Part shown: one piece after another, positions 43,160 through 52,613 of the stretch | How positions within the stretch are numbered: the stretch's first letter is position 1 | How the letters are laid out: each line of letters begins with the position of its first letter | From: Achromobacter xylosoxidans A8 | GTDB taxonomy: Bacteria > Pseudomonadota > Gammaproteobacteria > Burkholderiales > Burkholderiaceae_B | Direction: 5' to 3' | DNA length: 64,000 nucleotides | NCBI RefSeq assembly: GCF_000165835.1 | Contig: NC_014640.1 | Span: 5,580,001 to 5,644,000, forward strand | Translations under genes and position numbers: made by a program | Notes under the pieces: generated by a model | Database searches by the model: none | Told to the model about the DNA's origin: nothing | What the model saw: the letters and a program-made list of their open reading frames with translations, nothing else

Positions 43160-44605
43160 ATGGACCTGAACCACGACGCCTGCTATAGCGCCATCCAAGT
43201 GCGCGACGCCCGTTACGACGGCCGCTTCTTTACCGCCGTGAAGACCACGCGCATCTATTGCCGCCCGGTCTGTCCGGCGCGCACGCCGCTGTCGAAGAAC
43301 GTGGCGTTCTACGCCACCGCGGCGGCGGCGCAGGAGGCCGGCTACCACCCTTGCCTGCGCTGCCGCCCGGAAACCGCACCTGAACTGGGACCTGGACATG
43401 AACTGCCGGACAGCGTGGCCCGCGCGCTGCAACTGATCGAACTAGGCGCATTGGACGAAGACGGCGTGGACGTGCTGGCGCAGCGCCTGGGCGTGGGCGA
43501 ACGCCAGCTGCGGCGCCAGTTCCGCCAGCACCTGGGCGCCTCGCCCGTGGCCGTGGCCCAAACGCGGCGCGTGCTGCTGGCCAAGCAGCTGATCCACGAA
43601 ACCCGGCTGCCGATGGCGGAAATCGCCTTCGCCTCGGGCTTTGGCAGCATCCGCCGCTTCAACGAGATCTTCCATGACCTTTTCGCGCGCGCCCCCGGGG
43701 ACCTGCGGCGTTCCGGCAAGCCCGAGGTATCGGCGGCGCAAGAGGGCGAGATCAAGCTGCTGCTGCGCTACCGTCCTCCCTACGACTGGGACGCGATGCT
43801 GGGCTTCCTGCGGCTGCGCGCGATCCCCGGCATCGAGCAGGTCACGGAGGACAGCTATGCGCGCACCGTCCTGCTGGACGGCCACCAGGGCACGGTGACG
43901 GTGCGCCCGGGCCGCGGCAATGCGCTCGAAGCCACGGTGCGCTTTCCCCGGCTGCAAGCGCTGCCGGCCATCATCGCGCGCCTGCGCCGCGTCTTCGACC
44001 TGGCCAGCGATCCGGTCGCCATCGCCGCGCAATTCGCCAGCGACCCCGTCATGACCGAACTGATCCGGGCGCGGCCCGGCCTGCGCGTGCCCGGGGCCTG
44101 GGACGGCTTCGAGCTGGCCATGCGCGCCGTGCTGGGCCAGCAGATCACGGTAGTCGCGGCCATCCGCCTGGCAGGCAAGCTGGTGGCCGCGCACGGGGCA
44201 GCGATGGCGCGTCCAGAAGGCGGGCTGACGCATGTGTTTCCCTTGCCCGAAGCCGTGGCGGCCGCCGAGCTGGCGCCGCTGGGCATGCCGCGCAGCCGCG
44301 CGGCGACCTTGTCGGCGGTGGCCGCGGCGGCTGTGGCGGATAAACATCTATTCGATGCGGCCGGCGGCCTGGAGGACGCGGTGCGCCGGCTGCGCACCAT
44401 ACGCGGCGTGGGGGAATGGACGGCGCAATACATCGCCCTGCGCCAGTTGCGCGAGCCGGATGCGTTCCCGTCCGCCGACATCGGGTTGATACGGGCGCTG
44501 GAGAAACTGGAATCACGAGCCTACACGCCCGTGCAATTGTTGGCCCGCGCCGAGACGTGGCGGCCCTGGCGCGCCTACGCGGCGCAGCACCTGTGGTCGG
44601 CCTGA
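43160..44605 (+). CDS. Ada-AlkA fusion: methylphosphotriester sensor/regulator with 3-methyladenine glycosylase
   Basis: 481 residues in three parts. First is an Ada-type zinc/methyl-acceptor domain with Cys residues in YCRPVCPAR (about 34-42) and CLRCRPE (about 65-71). Next is an AraC-type helix-turn-helix (about 84-185: LAQRLGVGERQLRRQFRQHLG, FGSIRRFNEIF). Last is an AlkA domain (about 200-481) with helix-hairpin-helix IRGVGEWTAQY and catalytic Asp in FPSADIGL. It excises alkylated bases and probably activates transcription once its Cys is methylated. Ogt, the third Ada activity, is encoded divergently. Confidence 0.94.
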   Translation: MDLNHDACYSAIQVRDARYDGRFFTAVKTTRIYCRPVCPARTPLSKNVAFYATAAAAQEAGYHPCLRCRPETAPELGPGHELPDSVARALQLIELGALDEDGVDVLAQRLGVGERQLRRQFRQHLGASPVAVAQTRRVLLAKQLIHETRLPMAEIAFASGFGSIRRFNEIFHDLFARAPGDLRRSGKPEVSAAQEGEIKLLLRYRPPYDWDAMLGFLRLRAIPGIEQVTEDSYARTVLLDGHQGTVTVRPGRGNALEATVRFPRLQALPAIIARLRRVFDLASDPVAIAAQFASDPVMTELIRARPGLRVPGAWDGFELAMRAVLGQQITVVAAIRLAGKLVAAHGAAMARPEGGLTHVFPLPEAVAAAELAPLGMPRSRAATLSAVAAAAVADKHLFDAAGGLEDAVRRLRTIRGVGEWTAQYIALRQLREPDAFPSADIGLIRALEKLESRAYTPVQLLARAETWRPWRAYAAQHLWSA

Positions 44606-44618
44606 GCCGGGCCGGCCA

Positions 44619-45524
44619 TCACCACCGGCTGTCCGCGCCCTTCCTGAAATACGCCACCAGGAAGTCCACGAATACGCGCACCTTGGCGGACAGGTGGTGC
44701 CTTTCCGGAAAGACCGCGTAGATGTCGGCTTGCGGCAAGGCGTAGTCTTCCAGCACCTGCACCAGCCTGCCGCTGCGCAGATAACGCGCCAGGTCCCATT
44801 CGGCGCGCTGCAGGATGCCCAGGCCGGCCAGGCCCCAGGTCAGCGTCACTTCGCCGTCGTTGCTGCTGAGATTGCCGCGCACCTTCACGGTCTCGCTGCG
44901 GCGGCCCTTGGTGAAACGCCACAAGCCGTACGCGGCTTCATTCTGCCGCAACACAATGCACTGGTGCCGCGCCAGGTCGTGCGGCGTGACGGGAACGCCA
45001 TGGGTCTTCAAGTAGCCCGGCGATGCGCAGACCAGACGCCGGTTGGGCGCGATCTTGCGGGCGATGAGGCGGGTGTCGGGCAGGTCGCCGAAGCGCACCG
45101 CCACGTCGAAGGCGTCTTGCACGAAATCCGCCGGGCTGTCGGTCAGCTGCAATTGCAGCGACACCTCGGGATAGGCTTGGGCAAATTCCGCAATCGCGGG
45201 CGCGATGTAGCTGCGGCCGAAACCCAGCGGCGCGTTGACCTTGAGCAAGCCGCGCGGACTGTCCTGGCGGCTGGCGATCAACTGGTCCAGATCCTCGATC
45301 TCGCCCAGAATGCGGCGGGCGTTCTCCAGGTAGACCTCGCCTTCGGCGGTCAGGCTCAGGCGCCGCGTGCTGCGATTGACCAGCCGCACGCCCAGCCGCG
45401 CCTCGATCTGGGCCAGCCGCTTGCTGACCGCGGCCGGCGTGACGCCGAGCTCGCGGGCGGCGGCGGACATGCCGCCGGCGCGCACCAGTTCGACCACCAG
45501 CTGCAACTCATTGGAATGTCCCAT
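44619..45524 (-). CDS. LysR family transcriptional regulator
   Basis: 301 residues. The N-terminal winged helix (about 1-60) has LQLVVELVRAGGMSAAARELGVTPAAVSKRLAQIEARLG. The effector-binding domain includes GLLKVNAPLGFGRSYIAPAIAEF, LTDSPADFVQDAFDVAVRFGDLPD, typical of the DsdC/CrgA-like LTTR branch with 'LITR' sequences. GAGGGGGG precedes the ATG. Its neighbours are an Ada/AlkA gene (convergent) and yajQ, neither an obvious target. Confidence 0.92.
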   Translation of the reverse strand: MGHSNELQLVVELVRAGGMSAAARELGVTPAAVSKRLAQIEARLGVRLVNRSTRRLSLTAEGEVYLENARRILGEIEDLDQLIASRQDSPRGLLKVNAPLGFGRSYIAPAIAEFAQAYPEVSLQLQLTDSPADFVQDAFDVAVRFGDLPDTRLIARKIAPNRRLVCASPGYLKTHGVPVTPHDLARHQCIVLRQNEAAYGLWRFTKGRRSETVKVRGNLSSNDGEVTLTWGLAGLGILQRAEWDLARYLRSGRLVQVLEDYALPQADIYAVFPERHHLSAKVRVFVDFLVAYFRKGADSRW

Positions 45525-45573
45525 GGCCCCCCTCGAGGTCGGCAGGGCGCCGCGCGCCCTGGCGCGGGGCGGA

Positions 45574-46056
45574 TCAGTCGCGGAAGTTCTCGAACTGCAG
45601 CGGCAGGTCGACGTCGGTCTTCTTCAGCAGCGCGATGGCGGTCTGCAGGTCGTCGCGCTTCTTGCCGCTGATGCGCAGCTTGTCGCCGTTGATCTGCGAT
45701 TCCACCTTGAGCTTGGCGTTCTTGATGGCGGCAATGAGTTTCTTGGCCACTGGCTGCTCGATGCCTTGCTTGATGGTGACCTTCTGGCGCGCGCCGCCCA
45801 GGTTTTCGAGGGGATCGGCCACGTCCAGGCAGCGCACGTCGATGCCGCGCGCCGACAGGCGGCCGCGCAGGATGTCCAGCATCTGCTTGAGCTGGAACGC
45901 GCTGGAAGCGACCTGGGTCACGACAAACTCGTCGAGTTCGAACTTGGCCTCGGTGCCCTTGAAATCGAAGCGGGTGGCCAGTTCGCGGTTGGCCTGGTCG
46001 ACAGCGTTGGAGAGTTCGTGTTTGTCGACTTCGGAGACGACGTCAAAAGTAGGCAT
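45574..46056 (-). CDS. yajQ: YajQ family nucleotide/cyclic-di-GMP-binding protein
   Basis: 160 residues, the usual length. Starts PTFDVVSEVDKHELSNAVDQANRE-type and shows FDFKGTEAKFELDE, LSARGIDVRCLDV, and a terminal VDLPLQFENFRD, all diagnostic. It has a duplicated ferredoxin-like fold that binds nucleotides; homologues in Xanthomonas bind cyclic di-GMP and act on a transcription factor. Located between the haem operon end and a LysR gene. Confidence 0.95.
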   Translation of the reverse strand: MPTFDVVSEVDKHELSNAVDQANRELATRFDFKGTEAKFELDEFVVTQVASSAFQLKQMLDILRGRLSARGIDVRCLDVADPLENLGGARQKVTIKQGIEQPVAKKLIAAIKNAKLKVESQINGDKLRISGKKRDDLQTAIALLKKTDVDLPLQFENFRD

Positions 46057-46135
46057 GACACGGGATCCTGTTGGGTAGATGTTGAAAAAGGCGAATACAA
46101 GCGTATCGCCTATTTTACCGACCCGGCAGCCCGCG

Positions 46136-46924
46136 TCACGCCATCAGCACCAGGAGGCGGCCGGCTTGCAGGGGATGCGGAATCACCTGGGCGTCGATGC
46201 CGTAAGCCAGATACAGATTGGCCGGCGTCAGGACCTCCGCCGGCGTGCCTTGCGCGATACCGCGCCCGCCGCAGAGCAGCAGCAGGCGATCGCACCAGCG
46301 CGCGGCCAGGTTCATGTCGTGCAGGATCACCAGTACGCCCGTATGGGCGCTGTGGGCCAGCTCCCAGGCGCGGCGCAGCAAATCGCCCTGGTGCTTGGGA
46401 TCCAGGCTGGCGGTGGGTTCGTCCAGCAACAGGTAGCGCGGCTCGCCCTGCCCGCGCGCGGCATGGCACTGGACCAGCACGCGGGCGAACTGCACGCGCT
46501 GCTGTTCGCCGCCGGACAACTCCGGATAGCGCCGGCCCGCCAGATGCGCCGCATCGGCCTGGCCCAGCGCCTGCGTCACCAATTCGTCCACCGCCTGCGG
46601 CGGCAACTCCGGGAACGGATAGGCGCCCATGGCGACCACCTCGTGCACGCTCAGGTCGAAAGTCAGCCCGGGCTTTTGCGGCAGCACGGCGCGCTGGCGC
46701 GCCTGCTGCCGGTGCGGCAGCGCGGCCAGCGGGGTCGCGCTCAGGCTCAGCTGGCCGGCATCGGGCGTCAGTTCCGACGACAGCGCGCCCAGCAAGGTGG
46801 ATTTGCCGGCGCCGTTGGCGCCCAGCAAGCCCACGACCTCTCCCGGCCGGATGTCCAGCGACACATCGGTGAGGATGCGCGCACCGCCGCGGCTCACGGT
46901 CAGGTTCTGTGCGGAAAGCGTCAT
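46136..46924 (-). CDS. bhuV: Haemin ABC transporter ATP-binding protein
   Basis: 262 residues, HmuV type. Walker A GANGAGKSTLLGALSSEL, QARQRAVLPQ, signature LSGGEQQRVQFARVL, Walker B LLLDEPTASLDPKHQ and the HmuV-like VILHDMNLAARWCDR. Drives haem import through BhuU. ATG at 46924 overlaps the bhuU stop by four bases. Last gene of the hurI-to-bhuV run. Confidence 0.94.
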   Translation of the reverse strand: MTLSAQNLTVSRGGARILTDVSLDIRPGEVVGLLGANGAGKSTLLGALSSELTPDAGQLSLSATPLAALPHRQQARQRAVLPQKPGLTFDLSVHEVVAMGAYPFPELPPQAVDELVTQALGQADAAHLAGRRYPELSGGEQQRVQFARVLVQCHAARGQGEPRYLLLDEPTASLDPKHQGDLLRRAWELAHSAHTGVLVILHDMNLAARWCDRLLLLCGGRGIAQGTPAEVLTPANLYLAYGIDAQVIPHPLQAGRLLVLMA

Positions 46925-47919
46925 CCGATCCTCCGTCCGCGCGCCAGCAGCCACAGGAAGAACGGTCCGCCGACCAGGCCGGTCACCAGGCCGATAGGCA
47001 GTTCCGCCGGCACGACCACGGTGCGCGCCAGCCAATCCGCGAGTATCAGCGCCAGCCCTCCCGCCAGAATGGTGGCGGGCAGCAGCCAGCGGTGGTTGGC
47101 GCCCAGCGTCATGCGGACCAGGTGAGGCACCACCAGCCCGACGAAGACGATCGTCCCCGTGGCGGCGACCAGCGGCCCCACGATCAGCGCGCTGGCCAGC
47201 ACCAGCCTGGCCCGCACGCGCTTGAGCGTGTAGCCCAGGTGCTGGGCTTCGCGCTCGCCCAGCAGCAAAGCGTTCATGACGCGCCATTGGCTCGTCAGCC
47301 AGAGGCTGACCAGCAGCACCCATGGCCCCAGGAACGACAGCACTTTCCAGTTGGCGCCGCCCAGGCTGCCCATGTTCCAGAAGGTCAGGTCGCGCAGTTG
47401 CGCGTCGGTGGCAACGAAGGTGAACAGGCCGATCAGGCTGAACGCCATGGCCGTGATGGCCACGCCCGCCAGCAGCAGCCCGGCCACGCCCGGCACGCGC
47501 CGGCCCACCGCATAGGCGCAGAGCGTGGCGACCAGGCTGCCGGCGAAGGCCGAAGGCGCGGTGATCCAGAAGCCGCCCGAAGTCAGCACAATGGCGGCCA
47601 CCGCGCCCAGCGCGCCGCCGGCCGATATGCCGATCAGGCCGGGCTCGGCCAGCGGATTGCGGAACAGCGCCTGCATGGCCGCGCCGGATACCGCCAGTCC
47701 GGCGCCCGCCACCAGCGCGAACAGGACGCGCGGCAGGCGGATGTCGATCAGCACATTGCGCCACAAGGCGTTTTCCGGCGTCGGCGCGCCCCACAGCAGG
47801 GAGGGCAGCTCGCGCAAAGGAATCGCCACCGCGCCGTTGGCGGTGGCGGCCACCACCGCGACCGCCAAGGCCACGGCGAGCAAGCCCAATGCCAGCGGCG
47901 CGCTAACGCGCCATGACAT
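46921..47919 (-). CDS. bhuU: Haemin ABC transporter permease
   Basis: 332 residues of the FecCD family with about ten membrane segments. RLPRVLFALVAGAGLAVSGAAMQALFRNPLAEPGLIG is the family hallmark near residues 55-90, and GLVVPHLVRM with a terminal TGLVGGPFFLWLL follows. Transports haem across the inner membrane. Overlaps bhuT by 17 bases at its start. Confidence 0.94.
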   Translation of the reverse strand: MSWRVSAPLALGLLAVALAVAVVAATANGAVAIPLRELPSLLWGAPTPENALWRNVLIDIRLPRVLFALVAGAGLAVSGAAMQALFRNPLAEPGLIGISAGGALGAVAAIVLTSGGFWITAPSAFAGSLVATLCAYAVGRRVPGVAGLLLAGVAITAMAFSLIGLFTFVATDAQLRDLTFWNMGSLGGANWKVLSFLGPWVLLVSLWLTSQWRVMNALLLGEREAQHLGYTLKRVRARLVLASALIVGPLVAATGTIVFVGLVVPHLVRMTLGANHRWLLPATILAGGLALILADWLARTVVVPAELPIGLVTGLVGGPFFLWLLARGRRIG

Positions 47920-48736
47920 GCGCGACCTCCTGCTTGAGCTGGGTCAGCGCCAGCGGCAGGCGCGGCCCCATGCCCAGGATGAGCAGGTCGTCCATGACCA
48001 CGATCCGGCGCTTTGCGGCGGCCTGGGTGGACGCGATGCCGGGCATGCGCAGGAAGGCATCCATGCCGCCACCCGCGTCCAGCGACGCCTGCGTGACCAC
48101 GATCAGGTCAGGTGCGAGCGCGCCCAAGGCTTCGGCCGACAGGGGCTTGTAGCCCTGCTGGTCTTGCAGCACGTTCACCAGTCCCGCCAAATGCATGACT
48201 TCGTTGGCGGCGGTGTCGCGGCCAGCGCCTTGCGGCGAACCCGTGCGGTTGATCAGCAGCAGGGCCCGCGCGCGCGTCGCGGGCACCGCCTCGGCGCGCG
48301 CGAGTTCGCGCGTGACTTCCTCCACCATGCGTTCGCCCGCGGGCGCCACGCCCAACGCGTCGGCAATGCCGCGGATGCGCGACTTGAGCGAGTCCACCGA
48401 CGGCGCGTCCGACACGGTGACGACCCGCAAGCCGACGTCCGCCAGGCGCTTGAGCGCGTCCGGCGGCCCGGCTTGTTCAGACGCCAGCACCAGATCAGGC
48501 TTGAGCGACAGCACGCCTTCCACCGGCACGGCCCGGTAGTAGCCGACGCGCGGCAGCTTGGTCGCGGCCTCGGGATAGAGGCTGGAGAGATCGTCTCCCA
48601 CCAGCTTGTCGCCCTGCCCCAGCTGATACACGATTTCGGTCACGCTGCCGCCCAGGGTCACCACCCGGGTGGGCGGCGCGGCGTGCACGCTGAACGCCAA
48701 GGCCCAGCCTGCCGCCATTGCCAGCCATTTTTTCAT
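47903..48736 (-). CDS. bhuT: Haemin ABC transporter substrate-binding protein
   Basis: 277 residues. A Sec signal ends at SVHAAPP (about 20). RVVTLGGSVTEIVYQLGQGDKLVGDDLSSLYP is the HmuT/TroA-helical opening, with the haem-ligand Tyr expected in LPRVGYYRA and LQDQQGYKPLS. It carries haem through the periplasm. AAGGA precedes the start. Confidence 0.94.
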   Translation of the reverse strand: MKKWLAMAAGWALAFSVHAAPPTRVVTLGGSVTEIVYQLGQGDKLVGDDLSSLYPEAATKLPRVGYYRAVPVEGVLSLKPDLVLASEQAGPPDALKRLADVGLRVVTVSDAPSVDSLKSRIRGIADALGVAPAGERMVEEVTRELARAEAVPATRARALLLINRTGSPQGAGRDTAANEVMHLAGLVNVLQDQQGYKPLSAEALGALAPDLIVVTQASLDAGGGMDAFLRMPGIASTQAAAKRRIVVMDDLLILGMGPRLPLALTQLKQEVAHVMAR

Positions 48737-48754
48737 CGCTACGTCCTTATGGAA

Positions 48755-49801
48755 TCAGGCCGCCAGGGGCACACTGCACAGGCTGATCATCAGCTCGCGC
48801 CAGCCGGCCAGCTCCGGCTTGCCCGGCTTGCGTTCGCCGAAGAACTGCGCGATCAGGTCGCCGGTGGCGGAATACAGCTCCAGCGAGGTGACCCAGCCGT
48901 CCGAGGTCGGCTTGTTCACCACCCAGGCCGAGGCGATGGCGGTGGTGTCCAGATGCAGGTTGAACTTCGGGTCCAGCACGTTGTACCAGGGGCCGGTGCG
49001 GCGCAATTGCTGCACCGGGCCGGTGTGGATCTGGATCATGCCCCGGTTACCCACGAAACACATGATGGACAAGCCGGACTGCGCCGCGGATTCCAGCATG
49101 CGCTCGACGGCGTCGGCCGGCACCTGCTGCGCCAGGTCCTCGCCCGCGGCCACCAGCGCGGCCAGGCGCGACACCTTGAACTTGCGCAGCAAGGGGAAGA
49201 ATTCGTGCGTGTCCTGCATGCCCAGCCAGGCCTCGCGCCATTGCGCGCAGTCCTCGACCCGGTCGGCGTCGGCGGCGGGAGCATAGGACTGGGTTTCCGG
49301 CCATTGCGCCTCGCCCGCGAACTTCGCGACCAGGGCGTCGTAGGCGGCCGCGTCGGTGGCCTCGGTGCGGTAGACCTTGTGCACCGCAACGCCCGCGCCG
49401 TCGAAGAACTGCAGGCTGTGGCGGCCGTCCTGCTCGACCGCCCAGGCCGACTTCCAGGACGTGAAGAAGACGCGCAGGTCGATGTCCGGTCCCAGCACCA
49501 GGCCTACCGGACCGTCGGCCTGGATGTCCTCATACACGCCGTGACGCTCGTGCACACACCAGTCGTTGCGCGTCAGCGCCATGACCGGACCCAGCGTGCC
49601 CAGTTCGCGGAAGATATCCTGGGGCGTGCCGTGCAAGGCCGCGGCTTTTAGGCCGCCGCATTCCGCCGCCACCCATTCGGCTTCGGACACGCCCAGCGCC
49701 TGCGCCAGGTTGCGGGCGCGCAGCTTGGGTTGCGAGGCCGCCAACGCGTCATTGCGGGCGCGCAGTTCCCGGGCGCGGGACGTGAAATCGGTATTGCTCA
49801 T
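48755..49801 (-). CDS. bhuS: Haemin-degrading factor HmuS/BhuS
   Basis: 348 residues with two repeated HemS/ChuX-like halves: a start LRARNDALAASQPKLRARNLAQALGVSEAEWVA, MALTRNDWCVHERHGVY, and FVGNRGMIQIHTGPVQQL in the second half. Cytoplasmic haem binding and breakdown or delivery. GGAGGG lies nine bases before the ATG. Placed between the receptor and bhuT, as in Bordetella. Confidence 0.94.
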   Translation of the reverse strand: MSNTDFTSRARELRARNDALAASQPKLRARNLAQALGVSEAEWVAAECGGLKAAALHGTPQDIFRELGTLGPVMALTRNDWCVHERHGVYEDIQADGPVGLVLGPDIDLRVFFTSWKSAWAVEQDGRHSLQFFDGAGVAVHKVYRTEATDAAAYDALVAKFAGEAQWPETQSYAPAADADRVEDCAQWREAWLGMQDTHEFFPLLRKFKVSRLAALVAAGEDLAQQVPADAVERMLESAAQSGLSIMCFVGNRGMIQIHTGPVQQLRRTGPWYNVLDPKFNLHLDTTAIASAWVVNKPTSDGWVTSLELYSATGDLIAQFFGERKPGKPELAGWRELMISLCSVPLAA

Positions 49802-49882
49802 CGTGAGGCCCTCCGGCCGTTGCTAAGGTTTGCGTAGACCGCCGCCGCTCCAGTATCGATCGGACCGGCGGCGGGGTCTGGA

Positions 49883-52501
49883 TCAATACTGGTATGTCAG
49901 TGAGACGCGCAGGCTGCGTCCCGGTTCCGTGTACCAATCGACCGGCCGCGGAATGGCGATGGCGCCGGCGGTCGGCACATTGATGGCCTCCCAGTACTTC
50001 TTGTCGAACAGGTTGAAAACGCCTGCCTGCACCTGCAGCCCCTTCACCGCGGCCGGACGCCAGTAGCCCATCAGGTCCACCACGCCGTAGCCGGGCGCCT
50101 GGAAGTCGGCATTGCGCGCCGTGGCCGTGGGCTCGGGGTACTCGACCTTGTTGCGCTTCAAGGCGGTGGTCAACATCGCGTCCACGCCCCACACGTCGCG
50201 GCCGTAGCCCAGGCCCAGCACCGCCTTCAACGGCGCCACCGAGTTCAAGTACTGCCCCGTCCCTTCATCCTTGCCCACGGCCCACGCCAGCGAGCCCCAG
50301 GTGCGCCAGCCCGGCGAGAACTTCCAGTGCGCGCTGGCTTCGGCGCCGTAGATGCGCACCTTGGCGCGGTTGACGTTGCCGGTCACGCCCAAGGGATACT
50401 GGCCGGCCCAGCCCGACTGCCACTGCGGCGACAATGCGTTCAGCGGCACGTCGCCGTCGATGAAGTTCTGGTAGCGGTTGTCGAACAACGATACCGCGCC
50501 GCCCAGGGAATCGGAACCGATCTTGGCGCCCAGCTCCCAGCCTTTGCTGGTTTCGGGCTTCAGATAGGGATTGCCCACGCGCAGGTAGGTGCCGGGGCCG
50601 CCGTAGTTGGTGTAGAGCTGCGTCGGGCTGGGCGCCTTGAAGCCGTAGGCGTACTGGGCGTAGAGGCTCAGTTCTTCCGCGGCCTTCCAGGTGGCCAGCA
50701 GCTTGGGCGAGAAACGGCTGCCGCTGTTGGACGGCGGCAGCGCGCCCGCATTCGGGTTGCTTTCGTAGCTGGCGGTGGACTGCGGCTTCTGCTCGTAGTG
50801 GTCGTAGCGCAGCGCCGGCATGATGGTGTAGCGGCCGTCGGCGAAGCTGAATTCGTCCTGCACCCACAGGGCCCACTGATTGCCCTTGGACTGCGGCACG
50901 TCGGCCTGGTTGGTGTGCAGCATGTCGCACAGGCGCGGGCCCATGGGCGCCGGCGTGCCGGAGGGAATCGCGGGGCAATTGTCGTAGCCGCTGGAGTACT
51001 GCTCGGTCTTGTTGCCGTACCATTCCGCGCCCGCTGTCCAGAGCTGCGACACGGTCGCGCCGGCCAGGCGTTTCGTGACTTCGGCATTGGCGCCGAACAT
51101 GGTCTGGCGAATGGAATTGCTGCGGCCATAGGGACCGCTGGGGTAGCCGTAATAGTAGGGGTCACCCCGCCAACGATAGGCCCGGGAATCGACGCTGCGC
51201 ACGCCGCTCAGCGAGCTGTCCAGCTGCAGGCGCTGCCAATAGACGACCGCGGTGGCCGTGTCGATCAGGCTGCCCTCGCCGGGCGCCTTATACGAGTAGT
51301 CGAAGGACACGCGCTGGCGCTCGGTTTCCTTGCGCGTGCTGTTCTCGCCGTAGAGATAGCTGGTGCCCGTGCCCTGCTCGAACATATTGTCGATGTCGGC
51401 ATTGCGCTTGAAGTACTCACCTGTCAGGCCGAAGCGATGGCCGCCTTCGACGCGCTGCTGCAACTTCAGCAGGAAGCTGCGTTGATCGTAGTCTTCGGGG
51501 CTGGGCTCGCTGCGCTTGGAACCGTAGCCGCCCACGTCGGCGCGGTTGTCCAATGCGTGGCCGTTGCGCGCGCCGGCCTGCACCAGCCAGAACGTGTTGC
51601 TGTGGATCTGGCCGGCCAACGCGGCGTTGGCGCCCCAGCTGCTGTCGGCCGTGTCGTAATCGGTCTTGGCCAGCGCGCCGAAAGTCTTGCCGTCGGCCAG
51701 CAGGTCCGAAGGTTGCAGCGTGTACAGGTCGGCAATGCCGGAAATCGCGCCGGAGCCGCCGCCGCTGGCGTCGGCGCCTCGCACGATGTCCAGCCGCGAC
51801 AGGCTGTTGAAGTCCACCGCCTCCAGGCCGCCCTTCAGGCCGCGCGCGCCGTCGTCCAGCCACGGCAGGCGGATGCCGTCCACGCGCGTCAGCACGCGGT
51901 CCTGGTCCAGGCCGCGGATGTTGATGCTGTTGCTCGTGCGGTTGAAATTCACGCCGGGTTCGGCGCGCTTGCCGAAGTCGCTCCAGTTCCTGACTTGCAG
52001 CTCATCCAGGCGCTTGCGGTCGGTGCTGGTTTCCCAGGCTGGCGCGACCGGCGCACCGTCGCCATCCACCTGGACCGGCGCCAGCTGCGTCACGTCCGCG
52101 GCCGTCACCGCCTGCAACACGTAGACCCGGGCGCTGCGCTCCTGCACGCCCAGGCCGCTGCCGGCCAGCAAGCGCGCGAAGCCTTCATTCACGGAATAAA
52201 CGCCATCGAGACCCGGCGTGCGGCGCTGTCCCACCAGCGCCGCGTCGAACAGCACGGTCACGCCCGCGCTGTCGGCAAAGCGCGGCAGCGCCTCGGCCAG
52301 CGCGCCCGCGGGAATGCGATAGCCGCGCGCCTGGGTCTGCTGCGCAGACTGGGCCCATGCGCCGCTTGCAGGCAGCAGGGCGGCGGACAGCGTGGTCAAC
52401 GCCAGCGCGGCATGCACGGCGGCTGCGACGCGGGTCATGCGGCATTGCAGGCCTCGGGCGGGTCGGGAGCCGCTTGCGCGGCCGGCGGGTAGATAAGCCA
52501 T
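49883..52501 (-). CDS. bhuR: TonB-dependent haem/haemoglobin receptor with STN domain
   Basis: 872 residues. A long N-terminal leader with signal cleavage near GAWAQSA (about 51). An STN signalling domain (about 60-112: YRIPAGALAEALPRFADSAGVTVLFD) can relay occupancy to HurR. The plug domain has INIRGLDQDRVLTRVDGIRLPW and GSGAISGIADL, and the barrel ends in SLRVSLTYQY. YGFKAPSPTQLYTNY is the FRAP-like haem-receptor block; the usual NPNL motif is not evident. AAGGA precedes the ATG. Confidence 0.94.
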   Translation of the reverse strand: MAYLPAGRASGSRPARGLQCRMTRVAAAVHAALALTTLSAALLPASGAWAQSAQQTQARGYRIPAGALAEALPRFADSAGVTVLFDAALVGQRRTPGLDGVYSVNEGFARLLAGSGLGVQERSARVYVLQAVTAADVTQLAPVQVDGDGAPVAPAWETSTDRKRLDELQVRNWSDFGKRAEPGVNFNRTSNSINIRGLDQDRVLTRVDGIRLPWLDDGARGLKGGLEAVDFNSLSRLDIVRGADASGGGSGAISGIADLYTLQPSDLLADGKTFGALAKTDYDTADSSWGANAALAGQIHSNTFWLVQAGARNGHALDNRADVGGYGSKRSEPSPEDYDQRSFLLKLQQRVEGGHRFGLTGEYFKRNADIDNMFEQGTGTSYLYGENSTRKETERQRVSFDYSYKAPGEGSLIDTATAVVYWQRLQLDSSLSGVRSVDSRAYRWRGDPYYYGYPSGPYGRSNSIRQTMFGANAEVTKRLAGATVSQLWTAGAEWYGNKTEQYSSGYDNCPAIPSGTPAPMGPRLCDMLHTNQADVPQSKGNQWALWVQDEFSFADGRYTIMPALRYDHYEQKPQSTASYESNPNAGALPPSNSGSRFSPKLLATWKAAEELSLYAQYAYGFKAPSPTQLYTNYGGPGTYLRVGNPYLKPETSKGWELGAKIGSDSLGGAVSLFDNRYQNFIDGDVPLNALSPQWQSGWAGQYPLGVTGNVNRAKVRIYGAEASAHWKFSPGWRTWGSLAWAVGKDEGTGQYLNSVAPLKAVLGLGYGRDVWGVDAMLTTALKRNKVEYPEPTATARNADFQAPGYGVVDLMGYWRPAAVKGLQVQAGVFNLFDKKYWEAINVPTAGAIAIPRPVDWYTEPGRSLRVSLTYQY

Positions 52502-52613
52502 GGTCGTCCTTTCGATCCAAACGGTGGCGGCATTCGTTTGCCTCTACTGACCATGACCCTCGTGAAATCCGAATCGGACAGCTGGCCCTCCAGTTTTTTG
52601 TAACAGCGCGGAT